DNA from: Lachnospiraceae bacterium
Lineage (GTDB): Bacteria; Bacillota; Clostridia; Lachnospirales; Lachnospiraceae
Direction of reading: 5' to 3'
Assembly: GCA_024697225.1 (NCBI GenBank)
Contig: JAILGA010000136.1
Location: forward strand, 1-64,000
Length of the DNA stretch: 64,000 nucleotides
Part shown: piece after piece, positions 16,771 to 24,424 of the stretch
Layout of the letters: each line of letters begins with the position of its first letter
Numbering within the stretch: position 1 is the first letter of the stretch
Program-made: the position numbers and the translations under genes
The notes under the pieces: generated by a model
What the model saw: the letters and a program-made list of their open reading frames with translations, nothing else
The model's database searches: none
Told to the model about the DNA's origin: nothing

Positions 16771-17214
16771 GCAGATTTTTGCTTTTCACATGTCCGCTGG
16801 CCTAGCTCTACACATGTCAGAACAGATTTTTCTCATTTCACATGCCTGCTAGCTTGATAACCGACATGTTACAGCAGATTTTCCGCTTTTCACATGCCTG
16901 CCGGCCTAGCTCCAGACATGTCACAACAGAATTTCCGCTTTTCACATGCCCACCAGCCACAAACCAGACATGTCACAGCAGATTTTCCGCTTTTCACATG
17001 CCTGCCGGCTTAGCTCCAGACATGTCACAACAGAATTTCCGCTTTTCACATGCCCACCAGCCACAAATCCGACATGTCAAAACAAGATTTCCGCTTTTCA
17101 CATGCCCGCTAGCCACAACCCAGACATGTCACAGCAGATTTTCCGCTTTTTACATGTCTACCGGCCACAATCCAGACATGTCAAAAAAAGATTTCTGCTT
17201 TTCACATGCCCGCC
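16771..17214. repeat. Tandem array of a 52-bp palindromic repeat, about 8.5 copies
   Basis: The word ACATGT recurs at 16812, 16864, 16916, 16968, 17020, 17072, 17124 and 17176, always exactly 52 bp apart. Each unit is an imperfect palindrome of about 36 bp (ACATGTCACAACAGAATTTC then CGCTTTTCACATGCC) plus about 16 bp of linker. The linkers fall in a few related types (CACCAGCCACAAACCA, TGCCGGCTTAGCTCCA), so they are not independent spacers. The same period and core occur at 21838-21951. The array fills most of the gap between the CBS-protein promoter and the LUD gene. Confidence 0.9.
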
Positions 17215-17298
17215 AATCTCTGCTGCTTCCGGGTGACAACAGCACCGGTATATGACGGCACATGATCAAAATATTGTACCGGACTGCAAACAGCGCCT

Positions 17299-17928
17299 TC
17301 AGAATCCCAGATTGTCACCGACAAGTATCACATGTATCCTGTCCTTGTGCCTGGAATAGCGAGTGATTAGAAACTGGCAGCAGATGGTGTCGGGGGACTT
17401 GCAGTTCATACAGGTTCCGGTTGATGAGCACGGTGTGGAAAGCCCGAAACGCTGGGCATTTATGGGCGCGGCCACATTGCGCGCACGTTTCATGGCACCG
17501 TCAACATCATCACAGACCTTGTTCATGCCGACAATGAACAGAACCTTTTTCGGCCCTTGTGCTATCGCCGAGACACGGTTGGAATTGCCGTCGATATTGA
17601 CGATCACGCCATCCTGTGTGATAGCGTTGGCGCTTGAAAGAAAGAAATCCGCATCATAAGCTGCGAGCATTGCGGCTCTCTTATCTTCAACGGCGTCTCT
17701 GTCGATGAAGTCATACTCGCCGCTTTTAAGTGCTTCAACCAGGCCTATCTCATGAACGCTCATACCACCGCCCATGGTGACGGTACTGCCTTTGGGTATG
17801 ATCTCAAGAGCTTTTTCCAATGCTTCCTTTTTGTCTGCCGCATAATAACCGGTCATGTTTCTGGACTCCAGTCCTTTGATCACCTGTGCTGAGAGCAGCT
17901 CATTTCTTTTAATGATGTTTTTATCCAT
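17299..17928 (-). CDS. LUD-domain (DUF162) lactate-utilisation-type protein
   Basis: A 209-residue protein of the LUD/DUF162 family, which includes LutC and standalone relatives. Visible features are PKGSTVTMGGGMSVHEIGL (about residues 45-65), a nucleotide/CoA-like fold with FFLSSANAITQDGVIVNIDGNSNRVS, GPKKVLFIVGMNK, and the C-terminal cysteine cluster STPCSSTGTCMNC then CC. These cysteines are common in the standalone family and suggest metal or Fe-S binding. LutA and LutB are not present, so a lactate dehydrogenase role cannot be assumed. The start follows AAGGAGGCCAC. Both sides carry repeat DNA, and the gene has no operon partner. Confidence 0.85.
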   Translation of the reverse strand: MDKNIIKRNELLSAQVIKGLESRNMTGYYAADKKEALEKALEIIPKGSTVTMGGGMSVHEIGLVEALKSGEYDFIDRDAVEDKRAAMLAAYDADFFLSSANAITQDGVIVNIDGNSNRVSAIAQGPKKVLFIVGMNKVCDDVDGAMKRARNVAAPINAQRFGLSTPCSSTGTCMNCKSPDTICCQFLITRYSRHKDRIHVILVGDNLGF

Positions 17929-18348
17929 GTGGCCTCCTTGTCTGCCTTTACCCGCCGGACGATTTCATTCATTGCGGCGATTTCTTTGTTGACAACATGT
18001 TCATCGTCAGAGTGACAAAAATATCTTACCATAGCTTGCAGTTTCTCGCCAGCAGGTCCGACAGGACTGTTGTTTCCGTCGTATGAAGACAAATCCGGCA
18101 GATTCCGTCATCATAAGGGATCGCAGAATGCGTCGTAAACGTCATTCAGGCATCGTAGCATAAATCCGGCAGATTCCGTCATCATAAGGGATCGCAGGAT
18201 GCGTCTCAAACGTCATTCCGGCATCACAGTAAAGATCTCCTGTGCAAATTTTTGTAAGGAAAAATCTTCCGGTCCAGTTGCCGACATGTAATCAGCTGTG
18301 TTCCGATGCCCTGCTCTTAATATTTTATAGCAAAATGGCTTTTTATAC
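17929..18348. other. Intergenic region with 71-bp repeats, no gene seen
   Basis: About 420 bp upstream of the LUD gene and downstream of the GNAT gene. It holds the LUD ribosome site, a possible upstream promoter that I cannot place with confidence, and the two 71-bp repeats. Short open frames here have no ribosome sites and overlap repeats. Confidence 0.6.
18091..18232. repeat. Two direct 71-bp repeats
   Basis: AAATCCGGCAGATTCCGTCA starts at 18091 and again about 71 bp later (18162). The two copies are nearly identical for their full length, through GGGATCGCAG and ending near CGTCATTC-GGCATC. A related, more degenerate copy precedes them at about 18070 and another lies at 16705-16760 beyond the LUD gene. 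Confidence 0.8.
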
Positions 18349-18876
18349 TCAGACCAGGCTTTTTGACAAAAACAGGAGCAGATCGTCGTCGTTAACGCAG
18401 GGTGCATACTGATCAAGCACTTTGTTTTTATACCAGACTCCGCTTCCGTCGGGAATATATCCGCGTTTCACATAGATGCGCTGTGCCGGACCATAACCGG
18501 AGTGAACTCCGACTGCCAGAAATACCATGTCCGACACCCTTGCGGCTTCGCTTTCCGCCACATCGAGCAGTTTATTCCCGATCCCTTTTCCATGAACATC
18601 AAAAAATACAGTAAGATCAACGATTTCAGGAAAACCCTTGCCGCCCCAGGGACCTTCTGCGGGATGAAGAACCAGTGTACACTGACCCTTCACGGCTCCT
18701 TCATATTCAGCGATGAAAACAAGCCTTTCGCCTGCTTCCTGCTCTTTGTAATAATCCTCATAGATCGTTATCTGCGGATGCCAGCCGTAGGACAAATATG
18801 TGTCATAAAGGATCTTTGTATCATCCATTACCATGCTTCGGATCTTCAACGTCCCGTCATCATAATATGTTTTCAT
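18349..18876 (-). CDS. GNAT-family N-acetyltransferase
   Basis: The 175-residue protein has the GNAT fold: strand beta-4 and motif A around residues 84-105 (EIVDLTVFFDVHGKGIGNKL, with the acetyl-CoA pyrophosphate loop HGKGIG), then RVSDMVFLAVGVHSGYGPAQRIYVKRGYIPDG, the motif B region. Substrate cannot be assigned. The start is MKTYYDDGTL at 18876. It is followed upstream on the same strand by a P-loop kinase-like gene 20 nt away, so they may be cotranscribed. Confidence 0.85.
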   Translation of the reverse strand: MKTYYDDGTLKIRSMVMDDTKILYDTYLSYGWHPQITIYEDYYKEQEAGERLVFIAEYEGAVKGQCTLVLHPAEGPWGGKGFPEIVDLTVFFDVHGKGIGNKLLDVAESEAARVSDMVFLAVGVHSGYGPAQRIYVKRGYIPDGSGVWYKNKVLDQYAPCVNDDDLLLFLSKSLV

Positions 18877-18896
18877 GTTTTCCTCTTTTCTGTGAT

Positions 18897-19454
18897 TTAC
18901 GGCACTTTGTAATCCTCAAGTTCTATTTCCCTGATCACCTCTTCCAGATGTTTATCAGTATTATCATAGATATGTCCGGCGTTCTCAGGCAACGAGTCAA
19001 GCTTTCTTTTTAAAAACTTCGCACGTTCGATCATATCTACATCTCCGCGATTTTGAATGCGTCTTTCCAGTTCATCTTCCGCAGCTGTGAGCACGATGTA
19101 ATAAAGCTTTGCATTGTGTAATGAAGCCAGTTCTCTCACTCTTGGCAGTTCATCTTCTATGACATAATCGATCAGTACATCTACTCCCCTACCTAGTGCT
19201 CTGTCCGCTGTAGTAATGATACAATCCCAATTAAACTGAAGTATATCTTCCCATTTTACGGTATCCGAAGCTTCTCCGTTCACAAAGAAATCGCCCTTAT
19301 TCTCCGGTTCCACAAAGCCGGCATGAAAATCATCCCCGTGAATAACATAAACGGCCTTTCCGCTTTCAGAGACCAGGTGTCTTGCATACCTGTCTGTAAA
19401 GGTTGATTTGCCGGTCCCGCATGGACCTGATACAAAAATAATCCTGTTACCCAT
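18897..19454 (-). CDS. P-loop kinase-like NTPase
   Basis: From the ATG at 19454 the protein is 185 residues and begins MGNRIIFVSGPCGTGKSTFT, a Walker A motif at the very N-terminus as in small kinases of the AAA_18/AAA_33 type. VDVLIDYVI resembles a Walker B segment, and DMIERAKFLKRKLDSLPENAGHIYDN resembles a lid region. Substrate unknown; HGDDFHAG could be a substrate-binding aspartate pair. The frame stays open further upstream to 19628, but the added 58 residues are basic, not conserved-looking, and would run into the AT-rich promoter area, so I prefer the shorter form. Confidence 0.75.
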   Translation of the reverse strand: MGNRIIFVSGPCGTGKSTFTDRYARHLVSESGKAVYVIHGDDFHAGFVEPENKGDFFVNGEASDTVKWEDILQFNWDCIITTADRALGRGVDVLIDYVIEDELPRVRELASLHNAKLYYIVLTAAEDELERRIQNRGDVDMIERAKFLKRKLDSLPENAGHIYDNTDKHLEEVIREIELEDYKVP

Positions 19455-19611
19455 ACTGTTTATCGCCCCATCTATTATCGGCAATGTCTTTCCTGATTCC
19501 CTCCGGACTGCTTTGTATTGCCGTGCCGCACGGGGCCGCTTCCCGCGCGGATCCTGCAGTAAATCTACGCTTCCTCGTACTATATTGTATCGATCAATTC
19601 TCAAAATATAT

Positions 19612-19624
19612 GGTATACTATACC
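19612..19624. promoter_or_regulatory. Small palindrome in the divergent AT-rich control region
   Basis: GGTATACTATACC is a perfect 13-bp palindrome and contains TATACT, a plausible -10 box for the plus-strand PrsW gene. It lies between the divergent kinase-like gene and the PrsW gene. No convincing -35 box was found. Confidence 0.35.
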
Positions 19625-19709
19625 GCATGGGTTATCAACCGCAACACCCCGGCTCTTTTCCGGATATGTTGTTTCATACACAGTTGTCAGATTTTACGGG
19701 AGGTGAAAG

Positions 19710-20417
19710 ATGCTTACATTACTCGCTGTACTGCCGAGTATAGTTCTGTTTGTGATCGTATGGAAAGGAGATAAGATCGAGAAGGAGCCGCCGAAGCTTC
19801 TGCTGAAACTGTTCTTCTTTGGGATGCTGACCACAGCCAGCGCCATAATCATAGGCCTGGCGTGTACAGGCATTACGAAAATGTTCATCAGCGAAGAAAG
19901 CATGCTGTATATAGTACTTGATAATTTCATCTTTACAGCGCTTGTCGAAGAAGGCGGCAAGTACTTTGTCCTGAAAAAGTGCACATGGAAACACAAGGCT
20001 TTCAACTATACTTTTGACGCAGTCCTTTATGCGGTTGTGGTCTCTCTCGGTTTTGCGACGCTGGAAAACATCCTGTATCTGATCGATGAAGGTGTGGGGC
20101 TTGCTCTTATGCGTGGATTGCTCTCGGTTCCGGGGCATGTTATCGATGCCATATATATGGGATGCTATTATGGCATAGCCCGGTATGAAGCTGCACGCGG
20201 CAACGTGAAGCAGTCCGGGACAGAATTGAAAAAGGCGCTTCTGATACCCGTATTACTGCATGGATTTTACGATTTCTGCCTGAGCTCGGGAAGAGACGTT
20301 TTCCTGCTGGTGTTCCTGGTGTTTGAGATCATCATCACGATTCTTGCGATAAAGAAATTCAAAAAGCTCTCGAAGGGTGACACTGAAATCCCGGGTTCCG
20401 GCGAGGATGCGGTTTAA
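19710..20417 (+). CDS. prsW: PrsW-family intramembrane metalloprotease
   Basis: A 235-residue membrane protein with about seven to eight helices and the PrsW/CAAX-like motifs: EE in LVEEGGKYFVLK (about residue 78), FATLEN (about 115), the histidine of VPGHVIDAIYMGCYYG (about 142), and LLHGFYDF (about 182). PrsW in Bacillus cleaves an anti-sigma factor at site 1. No sigma/anti-sigma pair is in the window, so the substrate is unknown. The ribosome site GGGAGG is 6 nt before the ATG. Confidence 0.88.
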   Translation: MLTLLAVLPSIVLFVIVWKGDKIEKEPPKLLLKLFFFGMLTTASAIIIGLACTGITKMFISEESMLYIVLDNFIFTALVEEGGKYFVLKKCTWKHKAFNYTFDAVLYAVVVSLGFATLENILYLIDEGVGLALMRGLLSVPGHVIDAIYMGCYYGIARYEAARGNVKQSGTELKKALLIPVLLHGFYDFCLSSGRDVFLLVFLVFEIIITILAIKKFKKLSKGDTEIPGSGEDAV

Positions 20418-20455
20418 ATACCGGTATCATGCCATGCAAAAGAAGGAAGGATGCC

Positions 20456-20983
20456 ATGAATGCTTATTTTGAGACTGAACGTGTTCTGGCAAGAAAACTT
20501 GAGCCTGAAGATGCTGCACGATTATATGAAAATCATGCAGAGGAAAAAGTGAAGAAATGGTTTCCGAACGAAAGTTATGCTGATGTCGATGAAGCCCGGG
20601 AAGCTGTCAGTTTTTTCAGTGATTGTGTTGAGGGGAACCGTCTGCCTTTTGTTCTTGCAATTCAGTTTAAAGAGACCGGGGAGCTGATCGGCGATACCGG
20701 TGTCAGCGAAGTTGAGGGACAGCCGGACTCGGTTGAAATAGGTTATCAGATCTGTGAAAAATACAGCGGAAAGGGACTGGCAACAGAGGTTCTTGAAGCA
20801 ATGACAGCATTCTCATTCAGCAGATTCGGCGCGACAACCTGCTATGGACGTGTTGTTCATGGAAACGCGGCTTCGGCAAGAGTGCTTGAAAAAGCAGGTT
20901 ACATATTTGTGAATGAGGAACACGGCGCCGAAGATGATCCCTACGGAAACGGGATGCTGGTATACAAAAAAGAAGCACGATAA
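20456..20983 (+). CDS. GNAT-family N-acetyltransferase, RimJ/RimL type
   Basis: The start at 20456 (MNAYFETERVLARKLEPEDA) follows AAGGAAGG by 5 nt; an upstream in-frame ATG at 20429 has no ribosome site. The 175-residue protein has the RimJ/RimL-like opening ETERVLARKL and motif A VEIGYQICEKYSGKGLATEV (about residues 92-111), followed by GRVVHGNAASARVLEKAGY. Such enzymes acetylate protein N-termini or small amines; the substrate here is unknown. It sits 38 nt after prsW and 37 nt before the YdcF-like gene, so the three may be one unit. Confidence 0.87.
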   Translation: MNAYFETERVLARKLEPEDAARLYENHAEEKVKKWFPNESYADVDEAREAVSFFSDCVEGNRLPFVLAIQFKETGELIGDTGVSEVEGQPDSVEIGYQICEKYSGKGLATEVLEAMTAFSFSRFGATTCYGRVVHGNAASARVLEKAGYIFVNEEHGAEDDPYGNGMLVYKKEAR

Positions 20984-21020
20984 ATCACAGGACAGCGTCG
21001 GGGAAGAATCGGAAAGTGCA

Positions 21021-21782
21021 ATGGCATATGCATTTATAGTATATTTGATCCTCGGGATCATCTTTTGTCTATATGGTTTTTCTGTTCGTATGGTCGGCAG
21101 CGGCACGGCTTTCTATTTGATCTGGTTTGCCGGCGGGATCATATGCTTTTTACATGCGGCTGCTGCAAAGAAGAGCATTTGGAAAAAGGTTCCCGTAATA
21201 TTTCGCAGAGTGTCATTTATTGTGTTTGGCGCATGTCTTTTGCTGTTCATCTTTGTCGAAGGATTGATACTAAGCGGCTTTCGCCGGAATGGGGATAATG
21301 ATACGGATTATATCATAGTGCTGGGGGCGCAGGTATATGAGAGTGGTCCGAGTGTTGTACTGAAGTACCGGCTTGATAAAGCGGTGGAATATCTCGAGGA
21401 TCACCCGCAGACTATGTGCATAGTGACAGGCGGTCAAGGGTATAACGAGCCATATGCGGAGGCTTTGGGAATGCAGAAGTACTTAATCGGGTCAGGCATC
21501 CCGGCAGAACGGCTCGTCATTGAAAACAGCGCACTTAACACAGTACAGAATATCCGATACAGTGCCGCACTTCTCAAGGAGAGCTCAATCGATATCAGAA
21601 CGATAAAGATCGGTGTAGTGACAAATGATTTTCACGTATACAGAGGGGTGGCGATCGCAAAAAAACAGGGTTTTGAACATGCTTTCGGGATCGCTTCCAC
21701 ATCAAATCCGTATTTTCTCCCCAATAACATGCTCAGAGAGTTCTGCGGCGTGTGCAAAGATAAGCTTTTGGGGAATATGTGA
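21021..21782 (+). CDS. YdcF-like DUF218 membrane protein
   Basis: From the ATG at 21021 (after GGAAAG) the protein is 253 residues. Residues 1 to about 90 contain three membrane helices; the rest is a DUF218 domain with DYIIVLGAQVYESGPS (about residue 96), LDKAVEYLEDHP, IVTGGQGYNEPYAEALGM and GVVTNDFHVYRGVAIAKK. The family includes SanA, ElyC and YdcF, implicated in envelope integrity, and is often placed outside the membrane. An earlier ATG at 20913 would overlap the GNAT gene and adds no hydrophobic or conserved sequence. Confidence 0.85.
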   Translation: MAYAFIVYLILGIIFCLYGFSVRMVGSGTAFYLIWFAGGIICFLHAAAAKKSIWKKVPVIFRRVSFIVFGACLLLFIFVEGLILSGFRRNGDNDTDYIIVLGAQVYESGPSVVLKYRLDKAVEYLEDHPQTMCIVTGGQGYNEPYAEALGMQKYLIGSGIPAERLVIENSALNTVQNIRYSAALLKESSIDIRTIKIGVVTNDFHVYRGVAIAKKQGFEHAFGIASTSNPYFLPNNMLREFCGVCKDKLLGNM

Positions 21783-21837
21783 AAGGCATAACAATGATAT
21801 ACCAAATCTTGCCGGACCTGCCGGCGAGAGGCCGGCA

Positions 21838-21951
21838 GGCATGTCAAAAACAAAAAATCTGTTTTGACATGCCGAGAACCCGGCCGGCAGGCATGTCAAA
21901 AACAAAAAATATGTTTTGACATGCCGAGAACCAGGCCAGCGGGCATGCAAC
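21838..21951. repeat. Second locus of the 52-bp palindromic repeat, 2 full copies plus a remnant
   Basis: GGCATGTCAAAA (21838-21849) and TTTTGACATGCC (21862-21873) form a perfect 12-bp stem around a 12-nt A-rich loop. The same structure recurs exactly 52 bp later (21890-21901 and 21914-21925), and a third copy starting at 21942 is truncated. The linker is GAGAACCCGGCCGGCA or a close variant. The arms match those of the array at 16.8-17.2 kb, where the stems are less perfect. It lies between the YdcF gene and the J-domain gene promoter. Confidence 0.9.
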
Positions 21952-21975
21952 AACAATACCGGGGATTTCTTTTGC

Positions 21976-22004
21976 TTGAAAGAAAAGGCCTTATGCATTA
22001 TAAT
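21976..22004 (+). promoter_or_regulatory. Promoter of the J-domain protein gene
   Basis: TTGAAA (21976-21981), 17-bp spacer, perfect TATAAT (21999-22004), about 27 bp before the start codon. Directly after it ACCTCC (22005-22010) and GGAGGT (22019-22024) form an inverted repeat that includes the ribosome site. Confidence 0.82.
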
Positions 22005-22030
22005 ACCTCCGTTACATTGGAGGTAAATTG

Positions 22031-23272
22031 GTGATAAGTCTTGTTGTTACAGCAGTGATCACGGTTCTGATCACTATACTAAAGGGTGCGCTCTCTATTC
22101 TGGGATTTATCTTCGGGATGATCAGCCGCATCTTCAGGCTTGCAGCCTGTATCGCTCCTGTCTTTGTAACGGTGATCATTGCCACTGCCGTGATCATCGT
22201 ATATAAAGCCTTTACCGGGACTGATATCCTGCCGGCTGCATTTTTCTTTCACCCTGATGCTTCTCCCTTTGTGGCTTCAATGGGGTCACTGATATTTCTT
22301 GTCAAAGATCTGCGCGCAGGCAGCAGCGCTGTCCTATCTGCAATCATACTCGTTGCAGCTGTTATTCTCGCTCTTCCCGTAACAGTAGTACTGCTCACAG
22401 CACACACTCTTGTCGCTTCGATCCCGGTAATGCCGTGGCTCATCGCCTGCGACGGTATCATATATATCATTTACGGTATCATTTCACGAAAATCACCGTT
22501 TCTTCAGATCCGTGACAGATACTTCTTCCTGTTCCCCAAAAGTGCAAAACGTCACTATGAACGCAATTATGACGCATGGCTGAGACGGCACGCTGACGAA
22601 TTCGAAGATGATACCTACAGAGAAGGTGGACGCTACAACAGGTACGATGACCGCTATGATGACGGATATGATGACAGCTACGTTGATGGTTATGATGTCA
22701 GACGCAGATCTGCCGACAGATATGACAGCCGCAACAGGTACGATGACAGATACGATGATGACTATGACGGCGGATACGATTACGGATATGGGTCAGATGC
22801 CGGAAATGACTCACAAGATGGCGGAAGAAGGACCGGCAGGCGTAAGTCCCCAAACAGCCGTGAAGAAAAGCGTCGCAGGCATCAGCAGGCGATCGATGAC
22901 TACTACGATGAAGATTATAACATTGAAGAAGAAACAACCGAAGATGCAGAATACTCACGCAGAGCCCGCAGAAATACGTACAGAAGCGAAGAGTATACCC
23001 ACAGAGACCGCAGAAATGCATACGAGGACGCAGAATACTCCAGCAGAAACCGCAGGAATCAGCAAACCGGACGCAGAGACGACAGCTTCAGAAATGATCG
23101 CCGGGATTCTTCCGGTTTTGATTTCTTTGCGGGATGCAACAGTCTGGAAAGTGTAGAAAAAAAATACAGATCTCTTGCCAAGATATACCATCCCGACAAT
23201 CAGGATGGTGACACAAGTGCTATTCAGGAGATCAACGCCCGTTATGAGGAGGCCAGAAAACGGTTTAGTTAA
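22031..23272 (+). CDS. Membrane-anchored J-domain protein
   Basis: A 413-residue protein in three parts. Residues 1 to about 165 contain four or five hydrophobic helices. Residues about 170-360 are a low-complexity Arg/Tyr/Asp-rich linker with units like RYDDRYDDGYDD and runs of DAEYSRRARRN. The C-terminus (about 363-410) is a J domain: FFAGCNSLESVEKKYRSLAK, then the HPD motif in KIYHPDNQDGD, then INARYEEARKRF. J domains stimulate the ATPase of DnaK, so this protein would recruit Hsp70 to the inner face of the membrane. GTG at 22031 is preferred over TTG at 22028 because GGAGG is 7 nt upstream. It is monocistronic and converges on alr, 9 nt away. Confidence 0.8.
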   Translation: MISLVVTAVITVLITILKGALSILGFIFGMISRIFRLAACIAPVFVTVIIATAVIIVYKAFTGTDILPAAFFFHPDASPFVASMGSLIFLVKDLRAGSSAVLSAIILVAAVILALPVTVVLLTAHTLVASIPVMPWLIACDGIIYIIYGIISRKSPFLQIRDRYFFLFPKSAKRHYERNYDAWLRRHADEFEDDTYREGGRYNRYDDRYDDGYDDSYVDGYDVRRRSADRYDSRNRYDDRYDDDYDGGYDYGYGSDAGNDSQDGGRRTGRRKSPNSREEKRRRHQQAIDDYYDEDYNIEEETTEDAEYSRRARRNTYRSEEYTHRDRRNAYEDAEYSSRNRRNQQTGRRDDSFRNDRRDSSGFDFFAGCNSLESVEKKYRSLAKIYHPDNQDGDTSAIQEINARYEEARKRFS

Positions 23273-23281
23273 GAGCGAAGA

Positions 23282-24424
23282 TCACACCACTACCCTCGGC
23301 ACTCTCTCACTTATGTCGCAGACAAGCTCATAATTGAACCTTCCGCTTATACTGCCGAGCTCCTCCACCGTTATCTCATCTTCGCCGTCTCTACCGATCA
23401 GCACCACTTCATCCTCGGTAGCAACGCCCGGTATGTCGGTCACATCCACCATCATCTGATCCATGCATACCCTGCCGACTATATGGGCCCTCTTCCCGTG
23501 GATCAACACCTCGCCTTTGTTTGAGAGGCTCCTGGGATACCCGTCCGCATAACCAACAGGGATCGTAGCGATCCTCGAAGGTCTCGGTGCACTCCAGGTT
23601 CCGCCGTAGCTCACGCGTGTTCCCTCGGGGATATCGTGCACATGAACGATATGGCTCTTCATTGTGAGAGCGGGTTTTAAATCTATCAGATCCCTGGACA
23701 CGTCATCCGATGGCCACATCCCGTACATGGTTATACCTGCGCGGGCAAGATCTCTTATGCCATGGCGCAGAACCAGCATGCCAGCACTGTTGTCACAATG
23801 CACCAGCGGTATATCTATGCCCTTCGCATTAAGCTCATCTACAAATCCGTCAAAAAGCTCGAGCTGCCTGTAAGCCCCTGTCAAATCGGCTTCATCAGCA
23901 CCCGCAAAGTGGGTAAATATACCCTCTACTTCGATCCCTCGTGCACTCCAGGCTTTTTCTACAGTTTTGATCCCGGTTTCATCGGGCTTTACACCGATCC
24001 TGGACATCCCCGTATCCACGGCGATATGCACAAGTGCATTCTTTCCGGCTTTTTCCGCAGCCCCGGCGATATCATCTATCATGTCGTCCCTGAACACCGC
24101 CATCCTGATCTCGCGCTCGATCAGCATCTCATAGGCATACTCCCAGGTATATCCGAGTATCATCAACGGCTTTCTTATACCGGCATCCCTCAGCGCAATA
24201 GCCTCCTCTGCTGTCGCCAGTGCATAACCCCATATGCCGTCCTCATTTTCGAGAGTATGTGCTATGGCAGCGGCACCGTGCCCGTATCCATTGGCCTTTA
24301 GGACGGCAAGTACCTTTGTCCCCCCGGGCAGCCTCTTCCTGATCTCCCTCAGATTGTGGAGTATCCTGTCCATATGAATATATACTGCAGCCCTCGCTGT
24401 ATGTCCCAGATGTCTTCCACTCAT
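23282..24424 (-). CDS. alr: Alanine racemase
   Basis: A fold-type III PLP enzyme of 380 residues that makes D-alanine for peptidoglycan. The PLP lysine is in VLAVLKANGYGHG (about residue 42), the catalytic tyrosine is in RVSYGGTW (about residue 265), and DTGMSRIG, PVGYADGYPRSLS and GRVCMDQMMVDVT are family motifs. Its ATG overlaps the nnr stop by 4 nt, so it is translationally coupled as the last gene of the operon that starts at the promoter near 27200. The alr-nnr pairing is widespread in Firmicutes. Confidence 0.95.
   Translation of the reverse strand: MSGRHLGHTARAAVYIHMDRILHNLREIRKRLPGGTKVLAVLKANGYGHGAAAIAHTLENEDGIWGYALATAEEAIALRDAGIRKPLMILGYTWEYAYEMLIEREIRMAVFRDDMIDDIAGAAEKAGKNALVHIAVDTGMSRIGVKPDETGIKTVEKAWSARGIEVEGIFTHFAGADEADLTGAYRQLELFDGFVDELNAKGIDIPLVHCDNSAGMLVLRHGIRDLARAGITMYGMWPSDDVSRDLIDLKPALTMKSHIVHVHDIPEGTRVSYGGTWSAPRPSRIATIPVGYADGYPRSLSNKGEVLIHGKRAHIVGRVCMDQMMVDVTDIPGVATEDEVVLIGRDGEDEITVEELGSISGRFNYELVCDISERVPRVVV

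Noticed and set aside
16771..17214. CRISPR array
   Set aside because: Period and repeat length are CRISPR-like, but the 16-bp linkers fall into a few related types instead of unique spacers, the repeat core varies, and no cas gene is present.
16842..17255. A 138-codon open frame encoding a repeated HMPAG/FSAF-type protein
   Set aside because: It is only the translation of the 52-bp array, has no ribosome site, and similar frames exist in another phase.
17880..18092. 70-codon minus-strand frame upstream of the LUD gene
   Set aside because: Overlaps the LUD start, lies partly in repeat-like DNA and shows no ribosome site.
18213..18416. 67-codon minus-strand frame at the GNAT 3' end
   Set aside because: Different frame from the GNAT, no ribosome site, runs into the 71-bp repeats.
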